A stretch of 64,000 nucleotides of DNA from DATBGS01 sp036557885 (GCA_036557885.1 DATBGS010000059.1:124001-188000); one strand, 5' to 3'; shown: positions 1 to 9,342, numbered from the stretch's first letter. The notes: generated from the letters alone by a model not told the origin. Program-made: numbers and translations.

Positions 1-15
1 TTTTTGATGGGTCGT

Positions 16-1917
16 TTAACTGATGCCCAACTCTCCTACAAATACCCCAGCGCTTAGCGGTGGCAGCATCACTTCTAGTTGCTGCGTGCTTATTTGCGTT
101 CGCGTCTCGGCCCTCGTCAATAATGTCGGCAGAAAGCGGGGCAGACGCCCCGTTTTCTGTATCTGCTCCGGCAACTGTCCAGCGAGGGGAACCTGGAGCC
201 TCACCGATTCCTCCGCATTGTTCACCACCACCACCACCACATCCTGGCCCTGCCACCTCAAATAGGCCCCCACCTGCTCCTGCACAGCGGGCATGGCATT
301 CAGCGCACGCGCAGGCAGCATCAGGAGATTGTTGGAACGCAGCGCGGGGTGCGCGTGTCGTAGGGCGATCAACTGGCGATACAGCGTCAGCACGTCCTGA
401 TCTTGCTGCTGGCCCCAGAGCATCGGCGCGCGCGCATAAGCGTTTTCCAGGTGTGCGTCACCAGATTGGGACAAACCCACCTCTGTCCCATAATACACAA
501 TGGGCACCCCATCCAGCGTCATCTGGCAAAGCGCAGCCAGCTTCAACCGGGCTGTATCGCCCCCGGCCAGCCAGAGAAAGCGGTGCATATCATGGTTGTC
601 CAAAAGCGTCGCGTAGCTCATGTTCGGTGGAACTAAAGCCGAGCGCTTATCTAAAAAAGCCAGCAACGCTGCCAATGGCTCCTGACGCTGGGCAAAAACC
701 ATCCTCAGCACCCTTGCCAGCGCAAAGTTCATAAACGCATCCAACTTCCCGGAGTATGGCCCAATCTCTGCAAGCGGCTCGGAAACCTCCCCTAACGTCA
801 GTGCTTCTGGGAACTGCTGCTTGATCCCCCGCTGAAACATGGCCCAAAATGTCAGCGAAGGACCAGACACATAATCAAGACGGAACCCATCGGCGCCTAC
901 ATCCCTCAGCCAGTACAGCGCAGCATCAATCAAATAGTGCTGCACATGAGGTCGCTCGGTTGCCAATTCCGGCATGCTGACTACCTGTGCATAACTACGA
1001 TAGCCAAATGGAGGCCAACCGCCAAACGAAAACAGGCGGGCGCCCTCGCTCTGCGGGTTGGCCCGCGCCTCCCGAAAAAGTGGATGTTCATCGGAGGTAT
1101 GGTTCGCCACAAAATCTAGAATGACACGCATCCCGCGCCGATGAGATGCTGCAATCAGAAGCCGCAGCGTCTCATTCGTTCCATAGCGCGCGGCCACCGT
1201 ATAATAGTCCGAGGGGTTATACCCATGATGCGTCGGACTCTCAAACACCGGCGAAAGCCAGAGACAATTCACCCCCAGTTCCTCCAGGTAATCCAGCTTT
1301 TCCAGGATGCCCTGCAACGTTCCACCAAAGAACCCAGTCAGCGAGCCGGGATCATGCAGCGGCGGCTCATCGCTGGCGGCGTGAAAGCGATCCACAAAAA
1401 TGTGATAGATCACCGCATCGTGCAACCAGGCTGGGGGGTGAAAGCGGTCCACACTGTAAGCAAACAACCGCCTATCCTCAACAGGCGGGCCAACTGGCTC
1501 GGTCTGGTCGGCACGCCAGTGCTGCTCTGGCTGATTCTGGCTCCAGGCATCCGCGCAGTAGCGCACGAGGGTTCCCTCTGGCTGCCCTGGCAGCACCGCA
1601 CGCCAACGCCGGATAGGTATGTGAAGTGCTTTATCTTCTTCCGTCTCGCCCGGCTCTGCCAAAACCACTATTCCAGAGGTTGCCTTGCCTCGCACTCCAG
1701 CAGGGGAGCTTCCATCTGTCGTGTAGTAGACAGCCAGGTGGTCAATCGGCAGGGCCGCCTGTGAAGCGAAGAGCAAGAGCACCGGCTCATCAGGCGCGGG
1801 GTCGCGCGGCAGTATCTGGCCGTTATGGGCCAGACCGCCCTGTAGCGCAGCGCGGCGGCGCCGTTCCTGGGCGGTTACATAGGGAGAAAAAAAGAAATCA
1901 ACGATGTCGTCCTCCAT
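16..1917 (-). CDS. GH13 alpha-glucosidase/maltogenic amylase-type enzyme
   Basis: The protein is a GH13 retaining glycosidase of about 633 residues, probably acting in the cytoplasm on maltodextrins or cyclodextrins since no signal peptide is seen. An N-terminal beta-sandwich-like region (about residues 40-150) precedes the (beta/alpha)8 barrel, as in neopullulanase and cyclomaltodextrinase. The catalytic set is visible: nucleophile Asp in GFRLD (near 345), acid/base Glu in LGEVSE (near 375) and the third Asp in LLDNHD (near 439). I chose the ATG at 1917 because AAGGA lies about 7 bases upstream. An in-frame ATG at 1965 would add 16 residues but has a poorer ribosome site. It is divergent from the secreted amylase at 2183. 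Exact substrate cannot be told from sequence alone. Confidence 0.9.
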   Translation of the reverse strand: MEDDIVDFFFSPYVTAQERRRRAALQGGLAHNGQILPRDPAPDEPVLLLFASQAALPIDHLAVYYTTDGSSPAGVRGKATSGIVVLAEPGETEEDKALHIPIRRWRAVLPGQPEGTLVRYCADAWSQNQPEQHWRADQTEPVGPPVEDRRLFAYSVDRFHPPAWLHDAVIYHIFVDRFHAASDEPPLHDPGSLTGFFGGTLQGILEKLDYLEELGVNCLWLSPVFESPTHHGYNPSDYYTVAARYGTNETLRLLIAASHRRGMRVILDFVANHTSDEHPLFREARANPQSEGARLFSFGGWPPFGYRSYAQVVSMPELATERPHVQHYLIDAALYWLRDVGADGFRLDYVSGPSLTFWAMFQRGIKQQFPEALTLGEVSEPLAEIGPYSGKLDAFMNFALARVLRMVFAQRQEPLAALLAFLDKRSALVPPNMSYATLLDNHDMHRFLWLAGGDTARLKLAALCQMTLDGVPIVYYGTEVGLSQSGDAHLENAYARAPMLWGQQQDQDVLTLYRQLIALRHAHPALRSNNLLMLPARALNAMPAVQEQVGAYLRWQGQDVVVVVVNNAEESVRLQVPLAGQLPEQIQKTGRLPRFLPTLLTRAETRTQISTQQLEVMLPPLSAGVFVGELGIS

Positions 1918-1989
1918 TGAGTCATCCTTTCTCAGCCAGTGCCAGATCAGCCGTTCTGCCTCCATGCCCAGAAAGTTTCCTGGTAAATT

Positions 1990-2003
1990 GTTGACTACTC
2001 GAC
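1990..2003. promoter_or_regulatory. Candidate operator, GTTGA-N4-TCgAC
   Basis: This 14-base near-palindrome reads GTTGACTACTCGAC, one mismatch from the GTTGA-N4-TCAAC palindrome found twice upstream of the secreted amylase at 4493-6700. It sits just downstream of the -10 box of the minus-strand promoter at 2012-2040, where a repressor would block initiation. Confidence 0.4.
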
Positions 2004-2011
2004 TATCTCGC

Positions 2012-2040
2012 AGTGTACTGTATACACATCAGACCGTCAA
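2012..2040 (-). promoter_or_regulatory. Sigma-70-type promoter of the GH13 gene
   Basis: On the minus strand, TTGACG (2035-2040) is followed after 17 bases by TACACT (2012-2017). The start codon lies about 95 bases downstream. The same TACACT -10 box and 17-base spacer occur before the paralogous secreted amylase. Confidence 0.6.
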
Positions 2041-2091
2041 TCCCCTTTCTCGGTCTGGTAAGGTGTCCTGGCGGGCGAAACAGAGGCAGTA

Positions 2092-2120
2092 TTGACAACT
2101 GGTTCCTTGGACGGTATGCT
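2092..2120 (+). promoter_or_regulatory. Sigma-70-type promoter of the secreted amylase
   Basis: TTGACA (2092-2097), a 17-base spacer and TATGCT (2115-2120) give a near-consensus promoter about 60 bases before the ATG at 2183. No full GTTGA-N4-TCAAC palindrome is seen here. Confidence 0.65.
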
Positions 2121-2182
2121 TTGCCGCGCACTCTGCGTGCTGATTTAGCGCTTGCGCCCATCTTCCACCCAAGGAGGCCGCC

Positions 2183-4423
2183 ATGCCTTCCTCTGCTGCT
2201 GGCTCACATCGTTCTGCTCGCGCGTCCCGTTTCCCCCGGTGGCGGCCCTGGCTGATGGGAGGGCTGGGGGTCGTGCTGGCGCTGCTGTGGGTGCCAGCGG
2301 CGGCGCTGCCACTGCCGCCGAGCGCGCCGCCGTTTGGCGCGGTGGCGTCTAACCCGCCGCCAGAGAATGCGGCAGATTTTAAGCCGGATGTGATCTATCA
2401 GGTGGTGATAGACCGCTTCTTTGATGGCGACCCCAGCAATAATGACCCTGTGGGCGATACGGGAATGTACAGCGCCGATCATTCTAACTGGCACGCGTAT
2501 TGGGGCGGTGATCTGGTCGGGCTGACACAGAAGCTGCCCTATATTGCGGGGATGGGTGTGACGGCGCTCTGGATTTCGCCGGTAGTGGATAATGTCCACA
2601 GCCCGCTGTTTTACAATGGGTCGCCGCTGCCCAATGCGGGTTATCATGGCTATTGGGCGCGGGACGATTACCAGATTGACTCGCACTTTGGGACGTGGGC
2701 AGATTTTGATCGACTGGTGCAGACGGCGCACCAGATGGGTATCAAGCTCATTATTGATTTTGCGGCCAACCACTCCAACCCCAACGGTGGTGGCGATGGC
2801 GGCAACCTGTATCAAGATGGCAAGTTGGTGGCAAATTACAACGACGACATCGCTGGCTGGTTCCATCACAACGGCGGCATCTTCAACTTTGACGATCTCT
2901 ACTCGGATGAGTATGAAAATCTCTTTGATCTGGCTGATCTGGCGCAGGAAAACCCGCAGGTGGACGCCTACCTCAAGGGAGCGATCACACGCTTTTTGCA
3001 GCATGGGGTGGATGGCATTCGCTTTGACGCCGTGAAGCATATGCCTGGGGGCTGGCTGACAACGGTGAACGATATGATTCAGGCCGAGGGGCCGCACTAT
3101 CTGGTGGGGGAGTGGCCCAGCAGCGGCATTGCCGACCCACTGCATACCTCACAGTTGCGCTTTGCCAACACCAGCGGCATGGCGCTGCTAGATTTCAGCA
3201 TGAATGCGGCCATTGACAACGTGTTTGCTACTGGTGATTCGATGGTGGAGCTTGACGGGACGCAGCAGCATATCAACCAGGATTTTCTCTGGCCGCTCGA
3301 TCAGCCGCTGTTTATTGATAACCACGATAATCCGCGCTTTTTGAACAAGCGGATGAGCCATGATCTGCTCAATGACGCGCTGGCCTTTACGCTGACGGCC
3401 CCAGGCATCCCGATTATTTACTATGGGACTGAGCAGTATCTCTTTGATAACACCAATGGCGGCAATGACCCCTATAACCGCCCGATGATGGCAAGCTTTA
3501 GTACGACGACCCCGGCCTATCAGCTCATCAGCGCACTAGGGCACCTGCGACACCAGAACCCGGCGCTGGCGTATGGGTCGCTGCGCTCGCTAGTGCTGGG
3601 CCAGGATGTCTATATCTATGAACGGCAGTTTGGGAACAATGTCGTGCTGGTGGCAATGAATCGCAGCCTGAACAAAGCGCTGTCGCTGGCGTCACTGGCG
3701 ACAAATCTGCCGACGGGGCGCTACAGCGATGCGCTGGGCGGGCGTTTTGGCGGCGGCGATCTGCTGGTGAACCGGGATGGGTCTACACCGGGAATGACTA
3801 TGCAACCAAGCGAAGTTGCGGTGTGGCAGTTTACGGCGGCGGAACCAAGTACGCCGCTGCTTGGCAGTGTGGGGCCGGAACAGACGCATCCGGGGGATGC
3901 GCTGATTCTGGATGGCGAAGGCTTTGGCAATGTAGCGACGGGTGGGCGCGTGGAGATTGGCTCCAGCGTGGCAACGGTGAAAAGCTGGTCGGCGCATTCA
4001 ATCACGGTACAGGTGCCCCCAATTCAGGGCGGGCTATATACGCTGCGTGTCTGTCCGTTTGCAGAGCCATGCAGCAATCGGCTGGTGGCGCGGGTGGCGA
4101 GCGGGCCGCAAGTGCCGGTGACTTTCAGGGTGACGGGGCTGCCAGATCTCGCGCCCGCGGACCAGGTGTATCTGACAGGGGATACGCCAGAACTGGGTAA
4201 TGAAACGGGCATGAAGGAGTTGGCGATTGGACCGTTGATTGGGCCAATCCTGGACCATACGAGCAAGTTCTTACTGGTGAGCGTGCCTGCCTGCCAGACG
4301 CTGACCTACCATTTCTTTGTGGTGCATCACGATGGGACGCAGACGGTGGAGGCAGGTCCGGAGCATATGATGGTGGTGCCCTGCACAGGAGAAAGCAGTG
4401 TGACGGCCCTCTGGCAGGCGTAA
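2183..4423 (+). CDS. Secreted alpha-amylase with TIG and CBM20 domains
   Basis: This is an extracellular GH13 enzyme of 746 residues with the five-part layout of cyclodextrin glucanotransferases: signal peptide (about 1-45, with a hydrophobic Leu/Ala-rich core), A/B/C catalytic domains, a TIG/IPT sandwich (about 565-645) and a C-terminal CBM20 starch-binding domain (about 650-746). Catalytic residues appear in GIRFDAVKH (near 280), GEW (near 308) and IDNHDN (near 380). The Phe of the CGTase motif GEWF is replaced by Pro here, so hydrolysis of starch is as likely as transglycosylation. The ATG has AAGGAGG at good spacing. It is a diverged paralogue of the converging gene at 4493-6700. Confidence 0.93.
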   Translation: MPSSAAGSHRSARASRFPRWRPWLMGGLGVVLALLWVPAAALPLPPSAPPFGAVASNPPPENAADFKPDVIYQVVIDRFFDGDPSNNDPVGDTGMYSADHSNWHAYWGGDLVGLTQKLPYIAGMGVTALWISPVVDNVHSPLFYNGSPLPNAGYHGYWARDDYQIDSHFGTWADFDRLVQTAHQMGIKLIIDFAANHSNPNGGGDGGNLYQDGKLVANYNDDIAGWFHHNGGIFNFDDLYSDEYENLFDLADLAQENPQVDAYLKGAITRFLQHGVDGIRFDAVKHMPGGWLTTVNDMIQAEGPHYLVGEWPSSGIADPLHTSQLRFANTSGMALLDFSMNAAIDNVFATGDSMVELDGTQQHINQDFLWPLDQPLFIDNHDNPRFLNKRMSHDLLNDALAFTLTAPGIPIIYYGTEQYLFDNTNGGNDPYNRPMMASFSTTTPAYQLISALGHLRHQNPALAYGSLRSLVLGQDVYIYERQFGNNVVLVAMNRSLNKALSLASLATNLPTGRYSDALGGRFGGGDLLVNRDGSTPGMTMQPSEVAVWQFTAAEPSTPLLGSVGPEQTHPGDALILDGEGFGNVATGGRVEIGSSVATVKSWSAHSITVQVPPIQGGLYTLRVCPFAEPCSNRLVARVASGPQVPVTFRVTGLPDLAPADQVYLTGDTPELGNETGMKELAIGPLIGPILDHTSKFLLVSVPACQTLTYHFFVVHHDGTQTVEAGPEHMMVVPCTGESSVTALWQA

Positions 4424-4429
4424 AGAACA

Positions 4430-4465
4430 CCACGCGGCGGCAGGAGCCATCCTGCCGCCGCGTGG
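4430..4465. terminator. Bidirectional terminator between converging amylase genes
   Basis: A perfect 16-bp inverted repeat (4430-4445 and 4450-4465) with a 4-base loop lies 6 bases after one stop codon and about 27 bases from the converging stop. No strong T-run follows on either side. Confidence 0.75.
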
Positions 4466-4492
4466 CATCGTGAGGAGGGTAGCGATGGGTGA

Positions 4493-6700
4493 TCAATTTT
4501 GCCAGGTGACGTTGATATAGCCCGTGCCACTACACGGCGCGGTGAAGGAGTGGTTGGCGCCATTCTCCCACTGAACTGTTCCATTGGCGCGGATAATGAT
4601 GAACTTAAACTGGATGGTCCAGCAGGCGGGGACGCTTGCCATAATAAACCAATTGGGATAGTTGGGGTCCAACGCTGGGCCAATCGCGGTGGTGGTCGTG
4701 GTGCTCCAACTGCTGAGTTCTGCGAATTGCCCGGTGAGATAGACGTTATCGCCAACGACGGTTGACGGGGCATTATAGACCGTGAAGGTCACAGCGACCT
4801 GCGCGGCGCTGTCCACGTTGGCTTTGAACAAATTGCTGCAACTGCCAGAGCAGACCTGTACATTGTACTGGCCGCCCGCCACGTTGGGGACGGTGACGGT
4901 GATGGAGTGGCTAGACCAGCTTTGCACCGTCGCGTTGGTGCCGCTGAAATTCACGGTGCCGCTGGCGCCAAAGCCCTGCCCGTCAATGATCAACTTGTCG
5001 CCGGGGCGGGTCTGTTCGGGGCCAACGCTGCCAATCTCTGGAGTGCTCGGTTCGCCAGCAGTGAACTGCCAGACGGCGACCTTGTTGGCGCCCAGCGAGA
5101 ACGAGTTAACCGCGCCTCCGCTCCCTACTGTGATACTGCTGCCGCCCAGCAGACCATTCAGATAGTCACTGTAGGTGCCAGCCGGGAGGCTAGTGTTCAG
5201 TCCGCTGATATTATAGCTGGTGCTGCCGCTCTTGTTGACGGCAATTAGCACGACGTTGTTATAGAACTTGCGCTCGAAGATGAAGACATCGTTGTTAATC
5301 CAGCGCTGCTGATACGTGCCATAGCCCAGGGCCGGGTTACTGTGGCGCAGTCCCGCCAGTTTGCCTATCAATTGATAGGCAGTGGTGCTGGTGCTGAAGC
5401 TGTTCATCATCGGGCGGTTATAGGGGTCGGTGCCGCCGCCGGTATCGTTGTGCAGATATTGCTCGGTGCCGTAGTAGATGATCGGGATGCCCGGCGCGGT
5501 CAGTGTGACGGCCAGCGCTTCGTGCAGCAGGTTGTTATTGTTGTTGAGTGTCAGGAAGCGCGACATATCGTGGTTGTCAATAAAGACCGCCTGGTCGTTC
5601 ATCCAGGTGAAGTCGCTCTCTTCCTGGCTGATGACGCTATCTAGCTCGCTGGAGCCAGCGCCAGAGCCGTAGACATCGCGCAGGGCTTTATTCAGCGGGA
5701 AGTTGAGCAGGGCAATGCCGCTCTGGTTGGCAAAGCGTTTCGCCAGCCAGTAGGTGGGGTCGTTGATGCTGCTCAGGAACCACTCGCCCACCATATAATG
5801 CGGGTTCTGCGCCTCCACCTGATCGTTGAGCGTGCGCTCCCAGCCACCAGTGGGGCCGGACATATGCTTCACGGCGTCCACGCGGATGCCATCCACGCTG
5901 TGGTTGAGGAACTGCGTCATCGCCCCTTTGATGTAGCTATCTACGCTGCTGTTTTCCTGGGCAAAGTCGGCCAGATCAGCCAGGTTGTAATACTCATCCT
6001 GATACTGGTCGTCCCAGTTGGTGATGCCGCCGTTGTGGTGGAACCAGCCGTTGGGGTCGTTGTTATAAGCAGCCTGAAAGACGCCGTTGTTGTAGATGCT
6101 GCCATATTCCCCGGTATCGTTTGGGTTGGAGTGGTTGGGGGCAAAGTCAATGATGACCTTCATGCCGTTGCTGTGGGCGGTGCTGACCAGTGTGTCGAAG
6201 TCTGTCCAGGTACCCAGGTGCGGGTCAATCTTGTAGAAGTCGCGCGCCCAGTAGCCGTGATAGCCGGCCTGAGGGCCGGTCCAGTCGGGGGTGTAGACGG
6301 GAATATGTACGTTATCTACTGTTGGCGAGAGCCAGAGCGCGGTCACGCCCATCCCGGCCAGATACGAAATTTTCTGCGTCAGCCCGGCCAGGTCGCCGCC
6401 CCAGTAGAGCTTCCAGTTGGCCTTGGTGCTGTCGTAGAGGCCGGTGTCGCCAGCGGGGTCGTTGTTGCTAGAACTGCCATCAAAAAAGCGGTCCAGCACG
6501 ACCTGATAAATCACATCGGTCTTGAAATCGGCGTTATTATAGGGCAACGTGTAGCCAGCGGGAGCAGAAGCGTGGGCAGTGCTGGCGCGGGTGAGCAGGC
6601 CAGGTGCTGCCAGCGAGACAAGACAGGTGACAACAAAAAGGAGGGTGAAGGTTGGTCGGTTTAGACGACAGTGACGGGTATGCGGACGGTTCGACAACAT
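4493..6700 (-). CDS. Secreted CGTase-like amylase with TIG and CBM20 domains
   Basis: This extracellular GH13 enzyme has about 735 residues and the same layout as the gene at 2183: signal peptide (about 1-44, cleavage probably after STAHA), A/B/C domains, TIG and CBM20. Motifs are GIRVDAVKH (nucleophile Asp near 274), GEWFLSS (acid/base Glu near 307) and IDNHDMSRF (Asp near 376). These match the CGTase/maltogenic alpha-amylase group more closely than the paralogue does, including the Phe after GEW. The upstream in-frame ATG at 6772 was rejected because GGAGGT sits 5 bases before the ATG at 6700 and the signal peptide then starts properly. The 5' leader of about 140 bases contains two palindromes that may bind a regulator. 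Whether it makes cyclodextrins or linear maltooligosaccharides is open. Confidence 0.93.
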   Translation of the reverse strand: MLSNRPHTRHCRLNRPTFTLLFVVTCLVSLAAPGLLTRASTAHASAPAGYTLPYNNADFKTDVIYQVVLDRFFDGSSSNNDPAGDTGLYDSTKANWKLYWGGDLAGLTQKISYLAGMGVTALWLSPTVDNVHIPVYTPDWTGPQAGYHGYWARDFYKIDPHLGTWTDFDTLVSTAHSNGMKVIIDFAPNHSNPNDTGEYGSIYNNGVFQAAYNNDPNGWFHHNGGITNWDDQYQDEYYNLADLADFAQENSSVDSYIKGAMTQFLNHSVDGIRVDAVKHMSGPTGGWERTLNDQVEAQNPHYMVGEWFLSSINDPTYWLAKRFANQSGIALLNFPLNKALRDVYGSGAGSSELDSVISQEESDFTWMNDQAVFIDNHDMSRFLTLNNNNNLLHEALAVTLTAPGIPIIYYGTEQYLHNDTGGGTDPYNRPMMNSFSTSTTAYQLIGKLAGLRHSNPALGYGTYQQRWINNDVFIFERKFYNNVVLIAVNKSGSTSYNISGLNTSLPAGTYSDYLNGLLGGSSITVGSGGAVNSFSLGANKVAVWQFTAGEPSTPEIGSVGPEQTRPGDKLIIDGQGFGASGTVNFSGTNATVQSWSSHSITVTVPNVAGGQYNVQVCSGSCSNLFKANVDSAAQVAVTFTVYNAPSTVVGDNVYLTGQFAELSSWSTTTTTAIGPALDPNYPNWFIMASVPACWTIQFKFIIIRANGTVQWENGANHSFTAPCSGTGYINVTWQN

Positions 6701-6775
6701 TGTAGACCTCCGTGAATGTAGCTCAGACGACTCCTTAAGCGGTATGGGTTGATGGGCTGCCTGGGAAGGCAATTA

Positions 6776-6789
6776 GTTGAGTTGTCAAC
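6776..6789. promoter_or_regulatory. Candidate operator, GTTGA-N4-TCAAC (distal copy)
   Basis: The sequence GTTGAGTTGTCAAC is a perfect 5+5 palindrome in the untranslated leader of the secreted amylase, 45 bases centre to centre from the second copy at 6821-6834. Confidence 0.45.
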
Positions 6790-6820
6790 TGTTTGTTTCA
6801 AAATAGTCACGTACTACAAA

Positions 6821-6834
6821 GTTGATAATTCAAC
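6821..6834. promoter_or_regulatory. Candidate operator, GTTGA-N4-TCAAC (proximal copy)
   Basis: GTTGATAATTCAAC is a perfect palindrome starting about 13 bases past the -10 box of the promoter at 6848-6876. The same arrangement is seen in front of the GH13 gene at 16-1917. Confidence 0.5.
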
Positions 6835-6847
6835 CATCTTGGTTGCA

Positions 6848-6876
6848 AGTGTAACCAATTTTGCGGCTTTTGTCAA
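6848..6876 (-). promoter_or_regulatory. Sigma-70-type promoter of the CGTase-like gene
   Basis: On the minus strand TTGACA (6871-6876) is separated by exactly 17 bases from TACACT (6848-6853), a near-consensus promoter. Confidence 0.65.
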
Positions 6877-7099
6877 TGGGTTCTGCGCGTAAAATGCAGA
6901 AGATTCGCAGGGAAACCTGTATCTGCTGTGTACCCTTCTCCAAGCGTGCAATTTGGCATGGCGCGTGCGTTATTCCAAAAAGGGAGCGGCATTTCAGGGA
7001 GATCGTCAGCAAAACCGCGCTGCGGGAGCAAGGATGGGCCAGATAACTGGAAGATGCCCCCTACAGCGACAGATTCCTTGATTGAGGAGGAACAAGTAC

Positions 7100-7381
7100 A
7101 TGAGCGTGACCATCGCGCAATTGCTCATTTGGGCACTTATTGCTGCAATTGTTGGGATCGTTGGCGAACTGTTGGCGGGACGCAGGGGACCAGCCGGAAT
7201 TGTGGGAGCCATCCTGCTGGGCTGGCTAGCAATCTTCTTGATTGTGGGGGTCTTCCACTTCCACATCGTCGGTGAGCCGGTTTGGCAAGGTGTCCCATTG
7301 ATCAGTTCTATTCTAGCTGCCGCCGTGTTGGCAGGTATTTATAGTGCCCTGGTCTATCGTCGAGTTCCAGTGACGCGATAA
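7100..7381 (+). CDS. GlsB/YeaQ/YmgE-type small membrane protein
   Basis: This is an integral membrane protein of 93 residues with three hydrophobic segments (about 5-25, 33-53 and 64-85), Gly-rich in the first two. It resembles the transglycosylase-associated (GlsB/YeaQ/YmgE) family, usually linked to envelope stress; the molecular activity of that family is not known. The ATG at 7100 has GAGGAGG about 9 bases upstream; an in-frame ATG at 7082 overlaps the ribosome site and was rejected. Confidence 0.75.
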   Translation: MSVTIAQLLIWALIAAIVGIVGELLAGRRGPAGIVGAILLGWLAIFLIVGVFHFHIVGEPVWQGVPLISSILAAAVLAGIYSALVYRRVPVTR

Positions 7382-7623
7382 AAAAGCCCTTTGTTGGCAC
7401 AAACGCTGGCGCTTGGGAGTCCACCAGCGCAAGAGAGTAGGGCAACGCTGGGGCAGGCGAGCTTTTTCTGGGCCAGGGTGGTGCCATGCTGTCCTTGAAC
7501 AAAAAGGTTTTTCGGGCCGGGCTATTGCCAGGTAGCCTGGCTCTCTTTAACACTGGTCTTTTGGCGTGTTCATTGCCTGAAAGCAGGCGCTTTGCTCAAG
7601 AATCAGCAGAGGAGAAAGGGGCC

Positions 7624-7869
7624 ATGAAGAAAAGACCTGCACTGCGTTCAAGAAATCTGGTTGATGCTCCCTCAGTGACTGCATTTGCTCTTGCCAGTCA
7701 AGTGGGCCTGGGTATTGTTCTCCCTCTGGTGGCTGGCGGGCTTCTTGGCTGGTATCTCGATGGGCAGGTATTCCATAGTCACATTCCTGTTGCCACAGTG
7801 ATTGGCCTCCTGCTTGGCCTGATCATTGGTGTCTTTGGGCTGATACGCCTGGTGAGCTTGCTGCGCTAG
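7624..7869 (+). CDS. AtpZ/AtpI-like small membrane protein
   Basis: This 81-residue protein has a basic N-terminus and two membrane segments (about 20-43 and 53-78) linked by GWYLDGQ, the pattern of the AtpZ/AtpI family that accompanies ATP synthase or Mg transport genes. No ATP synthase genes are nearby, so the role is uncertain. The start at 7624 follows GGAGAAAGGGG; the longer reading from 7486 lacks such a site. It lies in a run of small envelope genes. Confidence 0.6.
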   Translation: MKKRPALRSRNLVDAPSVTAFALASQVGLGIVLPLVAGGLLGWYLDGQVFHSHIPVATVIGLLLGLIIGVFGLIRLVSLLR

Positions 7870-7901
7870 GGGTGCCGGTGCTGGAAAGAGAGACAGAACC
7901 T

Positions 7902-8610
7902 ATGGCAGGTGTTAAGGGCCTGAAGCTGGGGGCCTATGATCTGCTAGACTGTATTGGAAGAGGTGGAATGGCGGAGGTCTTCCGCGCGCGCCAGTATCAG
8001 GAGGACCGCTGCTGTTTGAGCTGACCGCGCACATCTTTGTACAACTCTGCGCGGCGGTGCAATATGCCCATGATCACGGACTGGTCCATCGGGATATTAA
8101 GACCAGCAATATTTTGCTCCAAACTGAACAGCATGTCCTGCTGGCCGATTTTGGAATTGCGCTGGATACTGAAGACGCGCGTCTGACCAGCACAGGGCTG
8201 GGGATGGGTACAGCGGAATGTACGGCCCCTGAGCAAGCTCAAGGCTTTGCCGACGCACGCAGCGATCTTTACAGCCTGGGGATTGTCCTCTTTGAATTGC
8301 TGACGGGGAGCGTTCCTTTTACGGGAAGAACCCTGTTCGAGATTCTCTTCAAACATACAACGGCAACCCTCCGCAACAGAAGCTCACGCTTCAGAATAGT
8401 GGAGGAGGGACACTGAGCCGGCAGGCAAGCGTGCAAAATCCTGCTTACCTCAGCATTTCGCCAACGAGTGGCACGGTAGGCGCGGGGGCCTCGAAAGCAG
8501 TGACTGTCTCGCTCATTTGTCCGGCAACGCCAGTCCAGACAACTGATACCATTCATTGCACTTCCAATGGTGGGACGCAAGATGTGGTCGTGACCATACA
8601 TGTTTCTTGA
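7902..8610 (+). pseudogene. Decayed serine/threonine kinase with C-terminal sandwich domain
   Basis: Pieces of a Hanks-type kinase are visible in separate frames. The start (ATG 7902) encodes the glycine loop IGRGGMAEVF and stops after about 40 residues. After a deletion of the Lys/alpha-C region, the frame from about 8010 resumes with HRDIK, the DFG motif and an APEQ segment, ending at 8416. A further frame up to 8610 encodes a BACON/Ig-like stretch (ISPTSGTVGAG) of the kind found at the C-terminus of secreted or membrane kinases. The ATP-binding lysine segment and the C-lobe end are missing, so activity is not expected. Boundaries of the pieces are approximate. Confidence 0.75.
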
Positions 8611-8763
8611 GTCGTCTGGCTGTGGCAAGGCAAAGAGCTGAAACACCGGCCTGTGGCCTGGCGTGAAGCAGTGAGTCGCAGGCACACACTGCTTCTGTTG
8701 TATGGGTGGGGTGGTTGATAAAGAGGGTAGCTTCTGAACACCAGAAGAAAGGCAGAAACTATA

Positions 8764-9342
8764 ATGGATGAGATGCGGTACCGTAAGCCCAGTGTCAGGG
8801 CGTTGGTGGGGGCGACGAAGTGGAAGAAACGCATCAAGAAGGCCCTGGGGATTACTGCCATCATGCGCCCATTCCGAGCACTCCCCAATTTCAAGCGGCG
8901 CATGCTCCGGCGGGTGGGCTATTATAGCCCAGGGATGAAAATGGTGCGGGCGGCGCAGCGCGGGCAGGTGCCCGGACCAATCGGACCAATCCAGGTTGGT
9001 TCACCTGATGAGAAAGGACATGAATCTGGCGGTGGGAAACTCTTGATGGCGGCAGCCCTGGCTGGTGGTTTGAGCAAGCGGCAGAAGAAGGGGCGTAAAA
9101 GTGATCCGGGTGTTGCCCCACACCTTGCTGAGGCCATGCTGCTGGGGGCAGCTCTCAAGGGGAAGCACAAGGAACAGGCGGAGAGTGAGGGCCAGGCGGC
9201 AGAGGATGGAGAACCAGAACCACCTGCCCACCAACAGGCAAGGCGCAAGCGCCATCGTGGTGCGCGGCTTTTCGGGCTGCTGCTTACGGCGCTTTTGACG
9301 GCGCTCGCCATTCTGATGTTCTGGTTCTTCTTCCTGGCCTAG
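8764..9342 (+). CDS. Basic protein with a C-terminal membrane anchor, unknown function
   Basis: I do not recognise this 192-residue protein. The N-terminal half is strongly basic (KWKKRIKK, FKRRMLRR), the middle is low-complexity and Gly/Lys/Glu-rich, and residues about 167-191 form one hydrophobic helix ending at the C-terminus, as in tail-anchored proteins. GAAAGG precedes the ATG. It stands alone between the kinase remnant and a strong terminator. Confidence 0.65.
   Translation: MDEMRYRKPSVRALVGATKWKKRIKKALGITAIMRPFRALPNFKRRMLRRVGYYSPGMKMVRAAQRGQVPGPIGPIQVGSPDEKGHESGGGKLLMAAALAGGLSKRQKKGRKSDPGVAPHLAEAMLLGAALKGKHKEQAESEGQAAEDGEPEPPAHQQARRKRHRGARLFGLLLTALLTALAILMFWFFFLA

Noticed and set aside
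2204..3145. 313-codon minus-strand open frame
   Set aside because: It is antisense to the secreted amylase, whose motifs and signal peptide are clear.
5798..6664. 288-codon plus-strand open frame
   Set aside because: It is antisense to the CGTase-like gene.
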